Source of the DNA: Acetobacterium fimetarium
Lineage (GTDB): Bacteria > Bacillota > Clostridia > Eubacteriales > Eubacteriaceae
NCBI RefSeq assembly: GCF_014284475.1
Contig: NZ_WJBC01000021.1
Coordinates: 1 to 50,976 of the forward strand
DNA length: 50,976 nt
Direction: 5' to 3'
Shown here one piece after another: positions 1-8,211 of the stretch (its first letter is position 1; every line of letters starts with the position of its first letter). A model generated the notes under the pieces. It did not search any database, was not told the DNA's origin, and was given only the letters and a program-made list of their open reading frames with translations. The position numbers were made by a program, and so were the translations under genes.

Positions 1-1907
1 AGGCTTTCGGTAATCAGTTTCCCGTCTTTATCGACATACTGAATCCGTTCTGAAAGAACCTTAACAACAACATCGCCGACATAATATTTTCGCGGCTTGT
101 CGTCACCGTCATCATTAAAGGGCGGCGTATCGCCGGTGCTGTAGCCGGCCGGATCTTCTTTGAACCCATCGTTGCCGGCATCTTGTCCAGAATCATATTC
201 AGTTTCATCTTCAGTTCCCGGATCATCGACGGGATCATCCGGACCGAGGTCAATGACCACTTCCGGTTCGCCATCAAAGGCCGGATCCGCAAATAGTCGG
301 CTGGCATTACGGAAGTCCATGATGCTAAAGTAGGTCTTGCCATAGTCTTCTAAAAGGCGTGTGCCCCTACCGATGATCTGCTTAAATTCGGTCATGCTGT
401 TGATGTTGTTTTCCAGCACGATCAGTTTACACATTTTAGCATCGACACCGGTGGTCATCAGTTTGCTGGTGATGGCGATGACCGGATAGGTACTTTCTTC
501 ATCGATGAAATTCTCCAGCTGGGCCTTGCCGATATCATTGTCCCCGGTAATGCGCATAATATAGCGGTCATTTTGGGCGTATAAATCTTTATTTTCATTG
601 ATTAGTGCCTGGCGCATTCGTTCGGCGTGTTCAATGTCCACACAAAATACGATCGTCTTGCTGAAGCGGTCTGTTTTTTTGAGAAATTCTGTGATTTTCG
701 ATGCCACCACACGGGTACGGTCATCAATAACTAATTTCCGGTCAAAATCTTTGGCATTGTATTCCCGGTCTTCAATCTCATAGCCATGCTTATCCACTTT
801 GCCGGCTTCTGGCCGATAGCCTTCAAGGTCACGATCCAGACCAATGCGGATCACTTTATAAGGGGCCAGGAAACCATCATCAATGCCTTGTTTGAGGGAG
901 TATTCATAAATCGGCTCGCCAAAATAAGTGGAGCTCGATGCTTCTTTTGTTTCAATGGGTGTGGCAGTACAGCCGACATGGGTAGCTGATGAAAAGTAGT
1001 CCAGTATCTTGCGCCACGCGGATTCTTCTTTGGCGCTGCCGCGATGGCACTCATCAATCACGATCAGGTCAAAGAAGTTCGGCTTGAACTGCAAAAAAGC
1101 CTCTTCGCCGTCATCGCCGGCCAGCTGCTGATAAAGGGCCAGATAGATTTCATAGGAGCTGTCCAGGTTTCTATTTTGCACCTTGGTCATTTTTCCACCA
1201 AAGGGTTTGAAATCCCCAGAAATGGTCTGGTCAATCAGGACATTCCGATCTGCCAGGAAAAGAATTTTTTTCTTAAGACCAGACTTCCATAAACGGTAAA
1301 TAATCTGAAAAGTCATATAGGTCTTCCCAGTTCCGGTGGCACTGACCACCAGTATCCGATCTCGCCCCTTGGCCACGGCATCGACGGTTCGGTTGATCGC
1401 GACCCGCTGGTAGTATCTGGGGGTTTTGTAATTCGGGATATAGTAATAGGGCTCCAGCATGACTTTTTCTTCTGCCATGCTGATGCCTTTATCGATTCGA
1501 TAACGCTTGTATAAGTCCTCCGGTGACGGAAACGCTGCTAAGGCAAGCTGGCTGACTTCACCCGTGATTAAATTCTGTTCCACAAAACCATCGCCGTTGG
1601 ATGCATAGACATAATCAATATCTAAGGCTTTGGCATAGTCAATCGCCTGCTGCAGTCCAGCACCGACGGCATGATTATTGTCCTTGGCTTCGACAATGGC
1701 TAATGGAAAATTGTTCTTGTAAAATAGAACATAATCCGCCCGTTTCTGTTTGCCCCTGGCCGTGATATTGCCACGCAGGATAATCCTACCGGCGGTAAAG
1801 GCATACTCTAGCCGCACTTGCTTTTTAATATCCCATCCAGCGTTAGTAATCGCTGGTGTTATGTATCGGGCTTTGATATCTTCTTCTGACAATTGTCTTT
1901 TCCCCAT
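1..1907 (-). CDS. hsdR: Type I restriction enzyme R subunit (HsdR), C-terminus beyond window
   Basis: ATP-dependent translocase and nuclease subunit of a type I restriction-modification system. The open frame runs from an ATG at 1907 to the left edge without a stop, giving about 635 residues. Residues 58-75 carry the D...ExK nuclease pattern of HsdR N-terminal domains (D58, E73, K75). A Walker A motif (ATGTGKT) lies near 190-196, the helicase motif DECH at 285-288, and a GRGTR helicase motif VI-like segment further on. A run rich in Asp/Glu/Gly/Pro near the left edge looks like a linker before the C-terminal domain. The start is supported by GGAAAGGAAG just upstream. hsdM and hsdS are not in view and are expected beyond the left edge. 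The family call is firm; target specificity cannot be read here. Confidence 0.9.
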   Translation of the reverse strand, partial: MGKRQLSEEDIKARYITPAITNAGWDIKKQVRLEYAFTAGRIILRGNITARGKQKRADYVLFYKNNFPLAIVEAKDNNHAVGAGLQQAIDYAKALDIDYVYASNGDGFVEQNLITGEVSQLALAAFPSPEDLYKRYRIDKGISMAEEKVMLEPYYYIPNYKTPRYYQRVAINRTVDAVAKGRDRILVVSATGTGKTYMTFQIIYRLWKSGLKKKILFLADRNVLIDQTISGDFKPFGGKMTKVQNRNLDSSYEIYLALYQQLAGDDGEEAFLQFKPNFFDLIVIDECHRGSAKEESAWRKILDYFSSATHVGCTATPIETKEASSSTYFGEPIYEYSLKQGIDDGFLAPYKVIRIGLDRDLEGYRPEAGKVDKHGYEIEDREYNAKDFDRKLVIDDRTRVVASKITEFLKKTDRFSKTIVFCVDIEHAERMRQALINENKDLYAQNDRYIMRITGDNDIGKAQLENFIDEESTYPVIAITSKLMTTGVDAKMCKLIVLENNINSMTEFKQIIGRGTRLLEDYGKTYFSIMDFRNASRLFADPAFDGEPEVVIDLGPDDPVDDPGTEDETEYDSGQDAGNDGFKEDPAGYSTGDTPPFNDDGDDKPRKYYVGDVVVKVLSERIQYVDKDGKLITES

Positions 1908-1948
1908 GAATTTCTTCCTTTCCAAGGATGCAAAATATCGTTATGAAT

Positions 1949-1957
1949 AGTATAACA
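1949..1957 (-). promoter_or_regulatory. Possible extended -10 promoter of hsdR
   Basis: Read on the minus strand this is TGTTATACT, a TGn-extended -10 box about 42 bases before the hsdR start. No convincing -35 box is visible. Between it and rlmD (1958-2268) the only other structure I see is the terminator at 2043-2071. Confidence 0.4.
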
Positions 1958-2042
1958 TAGCGCTAAACGAAACAGGCAGAAAAACTTACATTATTGTTAG
2001 GTTTTCATATGAGAGAAGATTATTTTAAAAATAAACACCAAA

Positions 2043-2071
2043 CACAAAAAGCCACCTCATCACAAGGTGGC
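2043..2071 (-). terminator. Rho-independent terminator downstream of rlmD
   Basis: GCCACCT and AGGTGGC form a perfect 7-bp stem around a 7-base loop. On the minus strand it is followed by TTTTTGTGTTT. It lies about 200 bases past the rlmD stop and insulates hsdR. Confidence 0.75.
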
Positions 2072-2268
2072 CGTTATTGTATCAAAATCTATCTTCTTAT
2101 TTGTAAAATCAATGCTGTCTACACAACCTATCTAAAAATAATCCCGTCAACTCAACCTGGTAATTGATATTTTCTCAATTATCTATATTTAAAGGGATTC
2201 TGGCAGATTGGTTATATCCAAAAATCTTTAAACTCCGTAATTACCTGTGTTTCAGGCTTTACAGCGGT

Positions 2269-3636
2269 TTACTTCTCAACTCGTGACATCAATACTACCG
2301 TCTCAACGTGGCCAGTTCCCGGAAAAAGATCCACTGGCTGCACTTTTTTAACCGCATAGCCCAATTCTTTCATTATTTTCAGGTCTCTGGCTAAAGTTGA
2401 CGGATTGCAGGATACATAAATGACGGTTGCTGTTTTCAACTCACTGATGGCATTAAGCAGTGTTTCTTCACAGCCTTTTCGCGGCGGGTCAAGAATGATC
2501 AGATCCGGTTTGATCTTCTCTTCTTTGGTAATGCGCACCATTTCCTCTTCGGCTCTGCCCTGATAAAAAGTCGCATTATCAAGCTGATTCAATCCAGCAT
2601 TTTCTCTGGCATCCAGCACGGCATCGTTGACGCTTTCAATCCCGATGACCGCTTTTGCTTCCTTGGCTAAATAGAGACCGATGGTTCCGGTTCCGCAGTA
2701 GAGATCGAAAACCGTTTCTGTTCCTTTTAACGCGGCCATTTCCTTAATTTGGTCATAGAGTTTCACCGTCTGTTTGGAGTTCACCTGGAAGAAAGAGTTC
2801 GGTGAGATGGAAAAAATCCGGTCGCCGATTTTTTCAACGATTCGCGCTGCGCCATAAACGCAAATGCTCTTCTTGCCCAGAATGACATTGCTCTTTTCCC
2901 GATTGATGTTGACATAAATACTTTTCACATTGGGAACACCCTTGCGAAGCGCTTCGACAATGGCATCTCGCTGGCTCAGATCTTTGCCATTGACGACGAT
3001 CGTGATCATGTTTTCGCCCTCAAGATTCGTCCGCTGCAGAACGCCGCGCACATATCCTTTTTGCGTTTTTTCGTCATAAATGCTGAGATTCAAGTCTTTA
3101 ATAATGCTGTTCATTGTTTTAATGACATCGGCCGCACTTTCCGGCTGATTCAGACAGTCATCAATATGAACGAGGTTATGTGTATTTTTGGCATAGAAGC
3201 CCATCCCCTTCTGATCAACTTTGAATTGCGCCTTGTTTCGATAACGACACGGTTCCTCCATGCCGATGATCGGTTCAACGGCGAGGTCTTTCAGTCCGCC
3301 GATGCGCTCCAGGGCATCTTTCACCATTTTTGATTTTGCCCACAACTGTCCTTCATAGCTCATATGCAACAGCTGACAGCCACCGCACTTGCCAAAGTAC
3401 TGGCATTCGGGTTCTACTCGCTCAGGCGAACTCTCGTTAATGGTTAAAAGCCGGCCTTGCGCATAGGTCTTCTTGACGGTTTTAATTTCGACTTCCGCCA
3501 CATCGCCGGGAAGGGTTCCTTCCACAAAGACGATCATGTTTTCCAGTCGTCCGACGCCTTCACCACTGTGGGTAATATCGATGATCTCCACAGTATATTT
3601 TTCTCCAACTTTTATCGGTTTGTTATTTTCGTTCAT
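2269..3636 (-). CDS. rlmD: 23S rRNA (uracil-C5)-methyltransferase, RlmD/RumA-TrmA family
   Basis: SAM-dependent RNA uridine C5-methyltransferase of 455 residues, the usual length. A TRAM RNA-binding domain occupies about residues 8-66. The iron-sulfur cysteines C78, C84 and C87 are in the CQYFGKCGGC pattern, with a likely fourth Cys near 162. The SAM-binding motif is DLYCGTGTIG, followed by DPPRKG and the catalytic SCNP (Cys410). The ATG is preceded by AGGATG. Firmicutes often carry several paralogues of this family (RlmCD/RlmD/TrmA-like), so the exact uridine modified (for example U1939) is inferred. It stands alone between two terminators. Confidence 0.88.
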   Translation of the reverse strand: MNENNKPIKVGEKYTVEIIDITHSGEGVGRLENMIVFVEGTLPGDVAEVEIKTVKKTYAQGRLLTINESSPERVEPECQYFGKCGGCQLLHMSYEGQLWAKSKMVKDALERIGGLKDLAVEPIIGMEEPCRYRNKAQFKVDQKGMGFYAKNTHNLVHIDDCLNQPESAADVIKTMNSIIKDLNLSIYDEKTQKGYVRGVLQRTNLEGENMITIVVNGKDLSQRDAIVEALRKGVPNVKSIYVNINREKSNVILGKKSICVYGAARIVEKIGDRIFSISPNSFFQVNSKQTVKLYDQIKEMAALKGTETVFDLYCGTGTIGLYLAKEAKAVIGIESVNDAVLDARENAGLNQLDNATFYQGRAEEEMVRITKEEKIKPDLIILDPPRKGCEETLLNAISELKTATVIYVSCNPSTLARDLKIMKELGYAVKKVQPVDLFPGTGHVETVVLMSRVEK

Positions 3637-3704
3637 TTTTACATCCTTTTTTTTTTATTTTTTTAGAACTTATTTACCCGAAATACGCAATCATACTCAG
3701 GTTC

Positions 3705-3762
3705 AAAAAAGGAGCTGTTGCAAAAAATTGAAATTCAATCAGAGTTTTGCAACAGCCTCTTT
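3705..3762 (-). terminator. Terminator downstream of the DtxR-family gene
   Basis: GCTGTTGCAAAA and TTTTGCAACAGC form a 12-bp stem just past the regulator's stop. A minus-strand T-rich run follows a slightly bulged stem base. Confidence 0.8.
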
Positions 3763-3772
3763 TGTTTCTTCT

Positions 3773-4165
3773 TTACTGTCCATTTGGATTTGCGTTTTTT
3801 AAAAACAGTTTTATTTTTTCAAAGGTTTCATCACTGATGATATGCTCGATACCGCAGGCATCCTTTTGAGCATTTTCGATCGATACATCCAAGGTTCGTA
3901 CCAGAAAATCCGCAATGAGCCGATGTTTTTCGTAAACCTCAATCGCCAGTTTTTCACCAGATGCTGTAAGAAAAATCTGTCCGTAACGTTCCTGTTCAAC
4001 ATGCCCTAACGTTTTTAGCTTGCGCACGGCATCATTTGCACTGGCTTTGCTCACGTTCAGTTTTGCCGCAACATCTGTGATGCGCACCCCTTTGCCATTC
4101 TTTTTATCTTCCAGGTAGATGGCTTCAATATAATCCTCAATGGATTCGGTTAGTTTTTTTTCCAT
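3773..4165 (-). CDS. DtxR/MntR-family metal-dependent transcriptional regulator
   Basis: A 130-residue winged-helix repressor of the DtxR/MntR family, which binds DNA when loaded with Mn2+ or Fe2+. I start it at the ATG at 4165 (MEKKLTESIEDYIEAIY), the standard N-terminus, preceded by AGAGGT; an upstream in-frame ATG would add 31 basic residues and lacks a ribosome site. The HTH region is about residues 23-65. The metal-binding/dimerisation helices contain the E-H-I-I-S-D-E pattern near 107-113. At this length there is no SH3-like third domain, so it resembles MntR more than full-length DtxR. Its start overlaps the 3' end of the radical SAM gene by 29 bases, so the two are probably co-transcribed. 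No metal transporter is adjacent to indicate its targets. Confidence 0.85.
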   Translation of the reverse strand: MEKKLTESIEDYIEAIYLEDKKNGKGVRITDVAAKLNVSKASANDAVRKLKTLGHVEQERYGQIFLTASGEKLAIEVYEKHRLIADFLVRTLDVSIENAQKDACGIEHIISDETFEKIKLFLKNANPNGQ

Positions 4166-6089
4166 ATTTACCTCTGTTTTTTTCGCCGTTTTGGGGACTT
4201 TTGAATTTTTTTGTTTTGGATTGCGTGTCTTTCGGTTTGGTTTGTTTTGCCTGACCAACCGTTTTTTCCGGAATCAGGGTCTTTTTGCCGGCTCCGATCA
4301 AGTCTTCCCGATGCGCTTTTGTTAACGCCTCATGAACAAGCAGATAATTTTCCCGCTTGTTATACTGCACCAGCGCTCTTTGCATGTGCTTTTCCCGGCC
4401 TTTGGGAATATAAACTTCATCCATCGTCAGTGGATTCATTCCGGTGTAATACATCGTCGTTGCAATGCTGCCGGGGGTTGGATAAAAATCCTGAACCTGT
4501 TCCGGAACAAAGCCCATATCCCGGATATACTCAGCCAATTTGATCGCATCATTTAAGGTGCACCCGGGATGTCCGGTAATAAAATAAGGCAGCACATATT
4601 GCTGTTTCCCGGCGCGATCGTTGTATTTTTTGAAATCCTTGACAAAGGATTCGTAGACTTTAAACGACGGTTTTCCCATATAATCCAGCACTTTTTCCGA
4701 GACGTGTTCCGGCGCTACCCGCAGCTGTCCGCTGACATGATGTTCCACCAGCTCCTGTAAAAACGCCTTGTCTTTATCCAAAGCCAAATAGTCGTAGCGT
4801 ATTCCTGATCGGATAAACACCTTTTTGATGCCCGGCAGTTTTCTGACCGCCCGCAATGTTTCCAGATAGGGCCGATGACTACTGTCGATCTTTTTACAGG
4901 GTTCCGGAAACAGGCATTCTCTGTTTTTGCAATACCCGTGCGTTTCCTGTTTTTTGCAGGCTTTATGACTGAAATTGGCTGTCGGTCCGCCAATATCATG
5001 AATGTAGCCTTTAAAATCCGGATCCTTAATCATCCGCTTAGCTTCTCTGACAATGGATTCTCTGCTGCGCATCTGCACGTATTTTCCCTGATGGATAGCC
5101 AGCGCACAAAAACGGCAATTGCCATAACAACCGCGATTGGCCGTAATGCTGAATTTCACTTCTTCCAAACCTGGTACACCGCCTTTTTCATCATAGGCAG
5201 GATGCCAGGTATAGGTAAAGGGCAGATCATACAGATCATCAAACTCCGTCTGGCTCAGCGGCATTTGAGCCGGGTTCTGGCAAAGATACCGGTTGCCGCT
5301 TTTCTGCAGATATCTTTTTTCGTCATAGGCGTTATTGCAGTGGTAGATAAGGGCGGACGCTTTTGCATATAAAAGCTTATCGGCGCTCACTTCTTCAACT
5401 GACGGCAGCATCACAGCCTCTTCCCGATCCGGTTCTTTGAGAATCGCTGCGGTTCCTTTGATATAGGTCAGTTCCGCCACCGGAATGCCGGCGGCCAAGC
5501 CTTCGGCAATTTCAACAATGGCCTTTTCGCCCATCCCATAAACCAGTAGATCGGCTCTGGAATCAAACAGGATCGGGCGTCTTACCTTGTCCTGCCAATA
5601 ATCATAATGAGCAAACCGTCTGAGACTGGCTTCAATTCCACCGATAATCAAAGGCACATCGCCAAAAATCTCTCTGATTTTACCACAATAGACGATGGTT
5701 GCCCGATCCGGTCGCAGACCTGCCGCTCCTCCTGGTGAATAGGCATCTTCCCGACGTCTTTTTTTATTCACCGTAAAGTGGTTGACCATGGAATCAAGGT
5801 TTCCGCCAGTCACCAGAAATCCGAGCCGTGGTGCTCCCAGTTTCTTGAAGTCCTGATCGCCGCGCCAGTCTGGCTGGGCAATAATTCCCACTTTAAATCC
5901 ATTGGACTGAAGCATCCGCCCAATAATGGCGGCGCCAAAAGAGGGATGATCCACGTAGGCATCGCCGCTGACAAGAATGAAATCACATTGCGCAATACCC
6001 TGTGCCTTCATTTCGGCTTTTGACATTGGCAGAAAATCCCTGCTCGTGTCATGTTTTTGTTCACTTAATGGAACTGTTTTGTTTTTCAT
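4137..6089 (-). CDS. YgiQ family radical SAM protein (UPF0313)
   Basis: A 650-residue protein of the YgiQ/UPF0313 family. The N-terminal part (about 35-200) is the family-specific region. The radical SAM cluster motif CYGNCRFC has C321, C325 and C328 to bind a [4Fe-4S] cluster. Further cysteines (the HGYCKNRECLFPEPC stretch) may bind a second metal site. The final 45 or so residues are Lys/Gln-rich and low in complexity. The start is preceded by AGAAAGGA. No substrate is established for the family, so I assign no reaction. The adjacent overlapping regulator suggests an operon but not a function. Confidence 0.9.
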   Translation of the reverse strand: MKNKTVPLSEQKHDTSRDFLPMSKAEMKAQGIAQCDFILVSGDAYVDHPSFGAAIIGRMLQSNGFKVGIIAQPDWRGDQDFKKLGAPRLGFLVTGGNLDSMVNHFTVNKKRRREDAYSPGGAAGLRPDRATIVYCGKIREIFGDVPLIIGGIEASLRRFAHYDYWQDKVRRPILFDSRADLLVYGMGEKAIVEIAEGLAAGIPVAELTYIKGTAAILKEPDREEAVMLPSVEEVSADKLLYAKASALIYHCNNAYDEKRYLQKSGNRYLCQNPAQMPLSQTEFDDLYDLPFTYTWHPAYDEKGGVPGLEEVKFSITANRGCYGNCRFCALAIHQGKYVQMRSRESIVREAKRMIKDPDFKGYIHDIGGPTANFSHKACKKQETHGYCKNRECLFPEPCKKIDSSHRPYLETLRAVRKLPGIKKVFIRSGIRYDYLALDKDKAFLQELVEHHVSGQLRVAPEHVSEKVLDYMGKPSFKVYESFVKDFKKYNDRAGKQQYVLPYFITGHPGCTLNDAIKLAEYIRDMGFVPEQVQDFYPTPGSIATTMYYTGMNPLTMDEVYIPKGREKHMQRALVQYNKRENYLLVHEALTKAHREDLIGAGKKTLIPEKTVGQAKQTKPKDTQSKTKKFKSPQNGEKNRGKYGKKTNRIH

Positions 6090-6133
6090 TCAATTCCTTT
6101 CTAAAAAATTTCGATTATTCACTTTGTCTTCCC

Positions 6134-6907
6134 TTAAAAAAGACCTCCGAAAAGAGAAAAATACAGTGGAAAATTGATGATCATGATACTGTAGATAATC
6201 ATGAAAAATGTCTGATTCAACTCGATCGTCATTCCGATTGTATCGCCGGTCATGCCGCCGATTCGGTGCTGCAGGTTTTTCATCAGCACGAACGCGGGTA
6301 TAAAGGTGACGATGGATGCCACCAGCCCGGGAAGTCCTAATGCCAGCGTCGCCAGCACCAGCAAAGCGATCAGATAAATAACAAAATGATGCGGCTTGGT
6401 CATCTCAACGATGCTTTTTCCCAATCCGCCGCCGCCTGGAGCATAGGTTGAAAAACAGGTCGACATGGTGGAAGCCACCCGGCCGAAGACGGGAATGATC
6501 AGAAGCGCTGCGCTGTATTCCGGTAAAATGATGGTGTAACACATCCAGTTTGTTAAGAGCAGTAAAATTAAACCGATTGCTCCGAAGGAGCCTAAACGGC
6601 TGTCCTTCATAATTTCCATCATTTTATCGTGATCTCTGGCACTGAACAAGGCATCGGTCGTATCGGCAAATCCATCCAGGTGAAGTCCTCCGGTTAACCA
6701 GATATAGGCAATGATCATCAACAGCGCCTGCAGTTGAACAAAATGGATAAGAGAAAACAAAATTGAAACGCCATATAATATTAAACCAATAAACAGTCCG
6801 ACAACAGGGAGTAATATCATGCAGTCGTAGAATTCTTCGTTGGTTACGTCTTTTAGTTTAATTGGGATTCGGGTAAAAAATGAAATAGCTATTAAAATTT
6901 TTCGCAT
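6134..6907 (-). CDS. cobS: Adenosylcobinamide-GDP ribazoletransferase (cobalamin synthase) CobS
   Basis: Membrane enzyme joining adenosylcobinamide-GDP to alpha-ribazole(-phosphate) in the last steps of cobalamin assembly. It has 257 residues and several hydrophobic segments. The family signature GGLHLDGFADTTDALFSA lies near residue 78, with acidic residues for divalent metal. I place the start at the ATG at 6907 (MRKILIAISFFTRIP), preceded at good spacing by TTGGAG. A TTG four codons upstream lies inside that ribosome site and is unlikely. No other cob genes or cobalamin riboswitch are visible next to it, so it is an isolated member of the pathway. Corrinoid demand fits an acetogen-like organism. 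Confidence 0.9.
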   Translation of the reverse strand: MRKILIAISFFTRIPIKLKDVTNEEFYDCMILLPVVGLFIGLILYGVSILFSLIHFVQLQALLMIIAYIWLTGGLHLDGFADTTDALFSARDHDKMMEIMKDSRLGSFGAIGLILLLLTNWMCYTIILPEYSAALLIIPVFGRVASTMSTCFSTYAPGGGGLGKSIVEMTKPHHFVIYLIALLVLATLALGLPGLVASIVTFIPAFVLMKNLQHRIGGMTGDTIGMTIELNQTFFMIIYSIMIINFPLYFSLFGGLF

Positions 6908-6959
6908 TTTAGTCTCCAATTGATGAAATTTAGTCAGTCTGCAGAGAAATTGCCAGCAA

Positions 6960-6991
6960 GTACCGACTACCGATTAATAATTAGTCGGTAC
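6960..6991. repeat. Short copy of palindromic repeat family alpha
   Basis: A 32-base inverted repeat with ends GTACCGAC and GTCGGTAC. The same termini flank longer elements at 9388-9485 and 12509-12696. A second small hairpin (GGTGGT/ACCACC, 6993-7009) sits directly beside it. It lies upstream of cobS and downstream of the HPr gene. Confidence 0.7.
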
Positions 6992-7108
6992 CGGTGGTTT
7001 GTCACCACCCTGATCTTTGTTTATTTTTATCACAAACACAAAAATAAAAGCATGAACTTTCATTCATACTTTATTTCCGAAATTATTCTCATTTTCGATT
7101 TTTATTTA

Positions 7109-7384
7109 TTAAACTTCATCGACAAAATCAAATTTATTTTCAATCAATAGTTTTAATTGCTCAACGGCTCTTTTCTCATCATCACCAGTTGCCTCGATTT
7201 GTATCTCATCGCCTTTTTGTACCGCCAGAATCATAACGCCCATAATACTCTTGGCATTTACACGTGTTGACTCTTTCTTGATATAGATTTCACTTTTAAA
7301 ATCATTGGCTCTTTGAACAAATAGAGAGGCCGGTTTTGCATGGAGTCCTGCCTTATTCGCAACAATTACTTTATCAACTATCAC
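7109..7384 (-). CDS. ptsH: HPr-like phosphocarrier protein
   Basis: A 91-residue HPr family protein. His15 in KAGLHAKP is the residue phosphorylated by enzyme I, and Ser46 in NAKSIMG is the HPr-kinase site of Gram-positive bacteria, so both phosphotransferase and catabolite-control roles are possible. The start is GTG at 7384, preceded by AAGGGGTGG at six bases. Enzyme I is not adjacent. It could instead be a Crh-like paralogue, but Crh lacks His15, which is present here. The canonical R17 of AGLHARPA is Lys. A promoter is visible at 7425-7453. Confidence 0.88.
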   Translation of the reverse strand: MIVDKVIVANKAGLHAKPASLFVQRANDFKSEIYIKKESTRVNAKSIMGVMILAVQKGDEIQIEATGDDEKRAVEQLKLLIENKFDFVDEV

Positions 7385-7424
7385 AATAATCCACCCCTTT
7401 ACTATAAAATTCCCCTATGCTAAT

Positions 7425-7453
7425 ATTATAACGCGACTAATCAAAATTAGCAA
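7425..7453 (-). promoter_or_regulatory. Promoter of the HPr gene
   Basis: On the minus strand: TTGCTA, 17 bases, TATAAT. The predicted transcript starts about 35 bases before the GTG start. Confidence 0.7.
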
Positions 7454-7479
7454 GTAGGCTGACTTTTATTTCTTTTTTC

Positions 7480-7508
7480 TTGTAAAATCTTTTTTTAAGT
7501 TTTATAAT
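7480..7508 (+). promoter_or_regulatory. Promoter of the DUF1858 gene
   Basis: TTGTAA, 17 bases, TATAAT, about 46 bases before the start codon. It is divergent from the HPr promoter. Confidence 0.75.
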
Positions 7509-7554
7509 GTATCATAAGTATGTTGAAAAAGACACTTTTCGGAGGTGAAGAAAA

Positions 7555-7773
7555 ATGAAAGTAACAAAAGATATGGGCATTCTAGATGCTGTTAATGCAT
7601 ATCCGGATTCAGTAAACGTATTTCAGGCTTATGGTATGCACTGCTTTGGTTGCATGGCGGCACGGTTTGAAAATATTGAAGCAGGTGCGATTGCACATGG
7701 TATCGATCCCGACACTTTAATTAAATCAATTAACGATGCGATTGACGCGATTGACCTGACCAAAGAAAACTAG
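7555..7773 (+). CDS. DUF1858 domain protein with CxxC motif
   Basis: A 72-residue protein of the DUF1858 family (related to the 'hybrid cluster protein-associated disulfide redox' domain). It opens with KVTKDMGILDAVNAYPDSV and has a single CFGC motif at residues 31-34, in the sequence YGMHCFGCMAA. The paired cysteines suggest a redox or metal role; the actual function is not established. A very strong ribosome site, GGAGGTGA, precedes the ATG. It is monocistronic: its own promoter at 7480 and a terminator at 7857. Confidence 0.85.
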   Translation: MKVTKDMGILDAVNAYPDSVNVFQAYGMHCFGCMAARFENIEAGAIAHGIDPDTLIKSINDAIDAIDLTKEN

Positions 7774-7856
7774 GATTAGAATAATATTTATTCCGTATGT
7801 TCAAACTTGCTGCATCCGATGATATTATTCACAATTGATTGAACGACATTTTAAAG

Positions 7857-7897
7857 CAGCGTGTTTATTGATAAAATAATCACGCTGTCTTTTTTTA
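7857..7897 (+). terminator. Terminator of the DUF1858 gene
   Basis: CAGCGTG/CACGCTG outer stem plus an inner 5-bp AT stem with one mismatch between them, followed by TTTTTTT. Confidence 0.8.
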
Positions 7898-7906
7898 AAT
7901 TTACAC

Positions 7907-7935
7907 TTGTAATTATTACATTTAATTGTTACAAT
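7907..7935 (+). promoter_or_regulatory. Promoter of the lysine operon
   Basis: TTGTAA, 17 bases, TACAAT. The predicted start point is about 12-15 bases before the riboswitch P1 stem. Confidence 0.75.
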
Positions 7936-7955
7936 GGTCAAAACTTAATATTAAC

Positions 7956-8116
7956 GATAGAGGCGCGATCTTTATGATTACTCACGTCAACCATGGCCAA
8001 TGGGATGAAACGTGATGAAAGGAAAGCTCGCCGAAGGATTTTGATTCGCCACCAAATTCCTGGGCTTACTGTTAAGAACAGTGAGACTGTCATCATTCAA
8101 CTGATGGAGTGCTATC
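7956..8116 (+). promoter_or_regulatory. Lysine riboswitch (L-box)
   Basis: The region carries the conserved landmarks of the lysine aptamer in order: GATAGAGGCGCGATC at the 5' side, AAAGGAAAGCTCGCCGAAGG, a TGGGC segment, then ACTGT..AACAGTGAGACTGTCA, closing with GGAGTGCTATC that pairs back to the 5' strand (P1). It sits between a promoter and an intrinsic terminator, directly ahead of asd-dapA-dapB-lysC, exactly the pathway lysine should repress. The expected logic is transcription termination when lysine binds. Identification rests on consensus recall, not a covariance-model score. Confidence 0.93.
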
Positions 8117-8160
8117 TAAAAAACAATTAAATCTCGTCTGAGACTTTTTCTTTGAATTTT

Positions 8161-8188
8161 AGCTGGTATCCTTATACTGGCTTTTTTT
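8161..8188 (+). terminator. Riboswitch-controlled terminator before asd
   Basis: AGCTGGTAT pairs with ATACTGGCT (9 bp, two G-U pairs) around a 4-base loop, followed by seven T residues, only about 23 bases before the asd start. Its place after the L-box makes it the expression platform. I could not confidently draw the competing antiterminator. Confidence 0.82.
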
Positions 8189-8211
8189 AATTTCAAAACT
8201 ATGGAGGAATT

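Noticed and set aside
6905-6919. TTG start four codons upstream for cobS
   Set aside because: It lies within the TTGGAG ribosome site that serves the downstream ATG at 6907.
6908-7108. Cobalamin riboswitch ahead of cobS
   Set aside because: The region contains only short palindromes and no B12-box-like conserved core that I can recognise.
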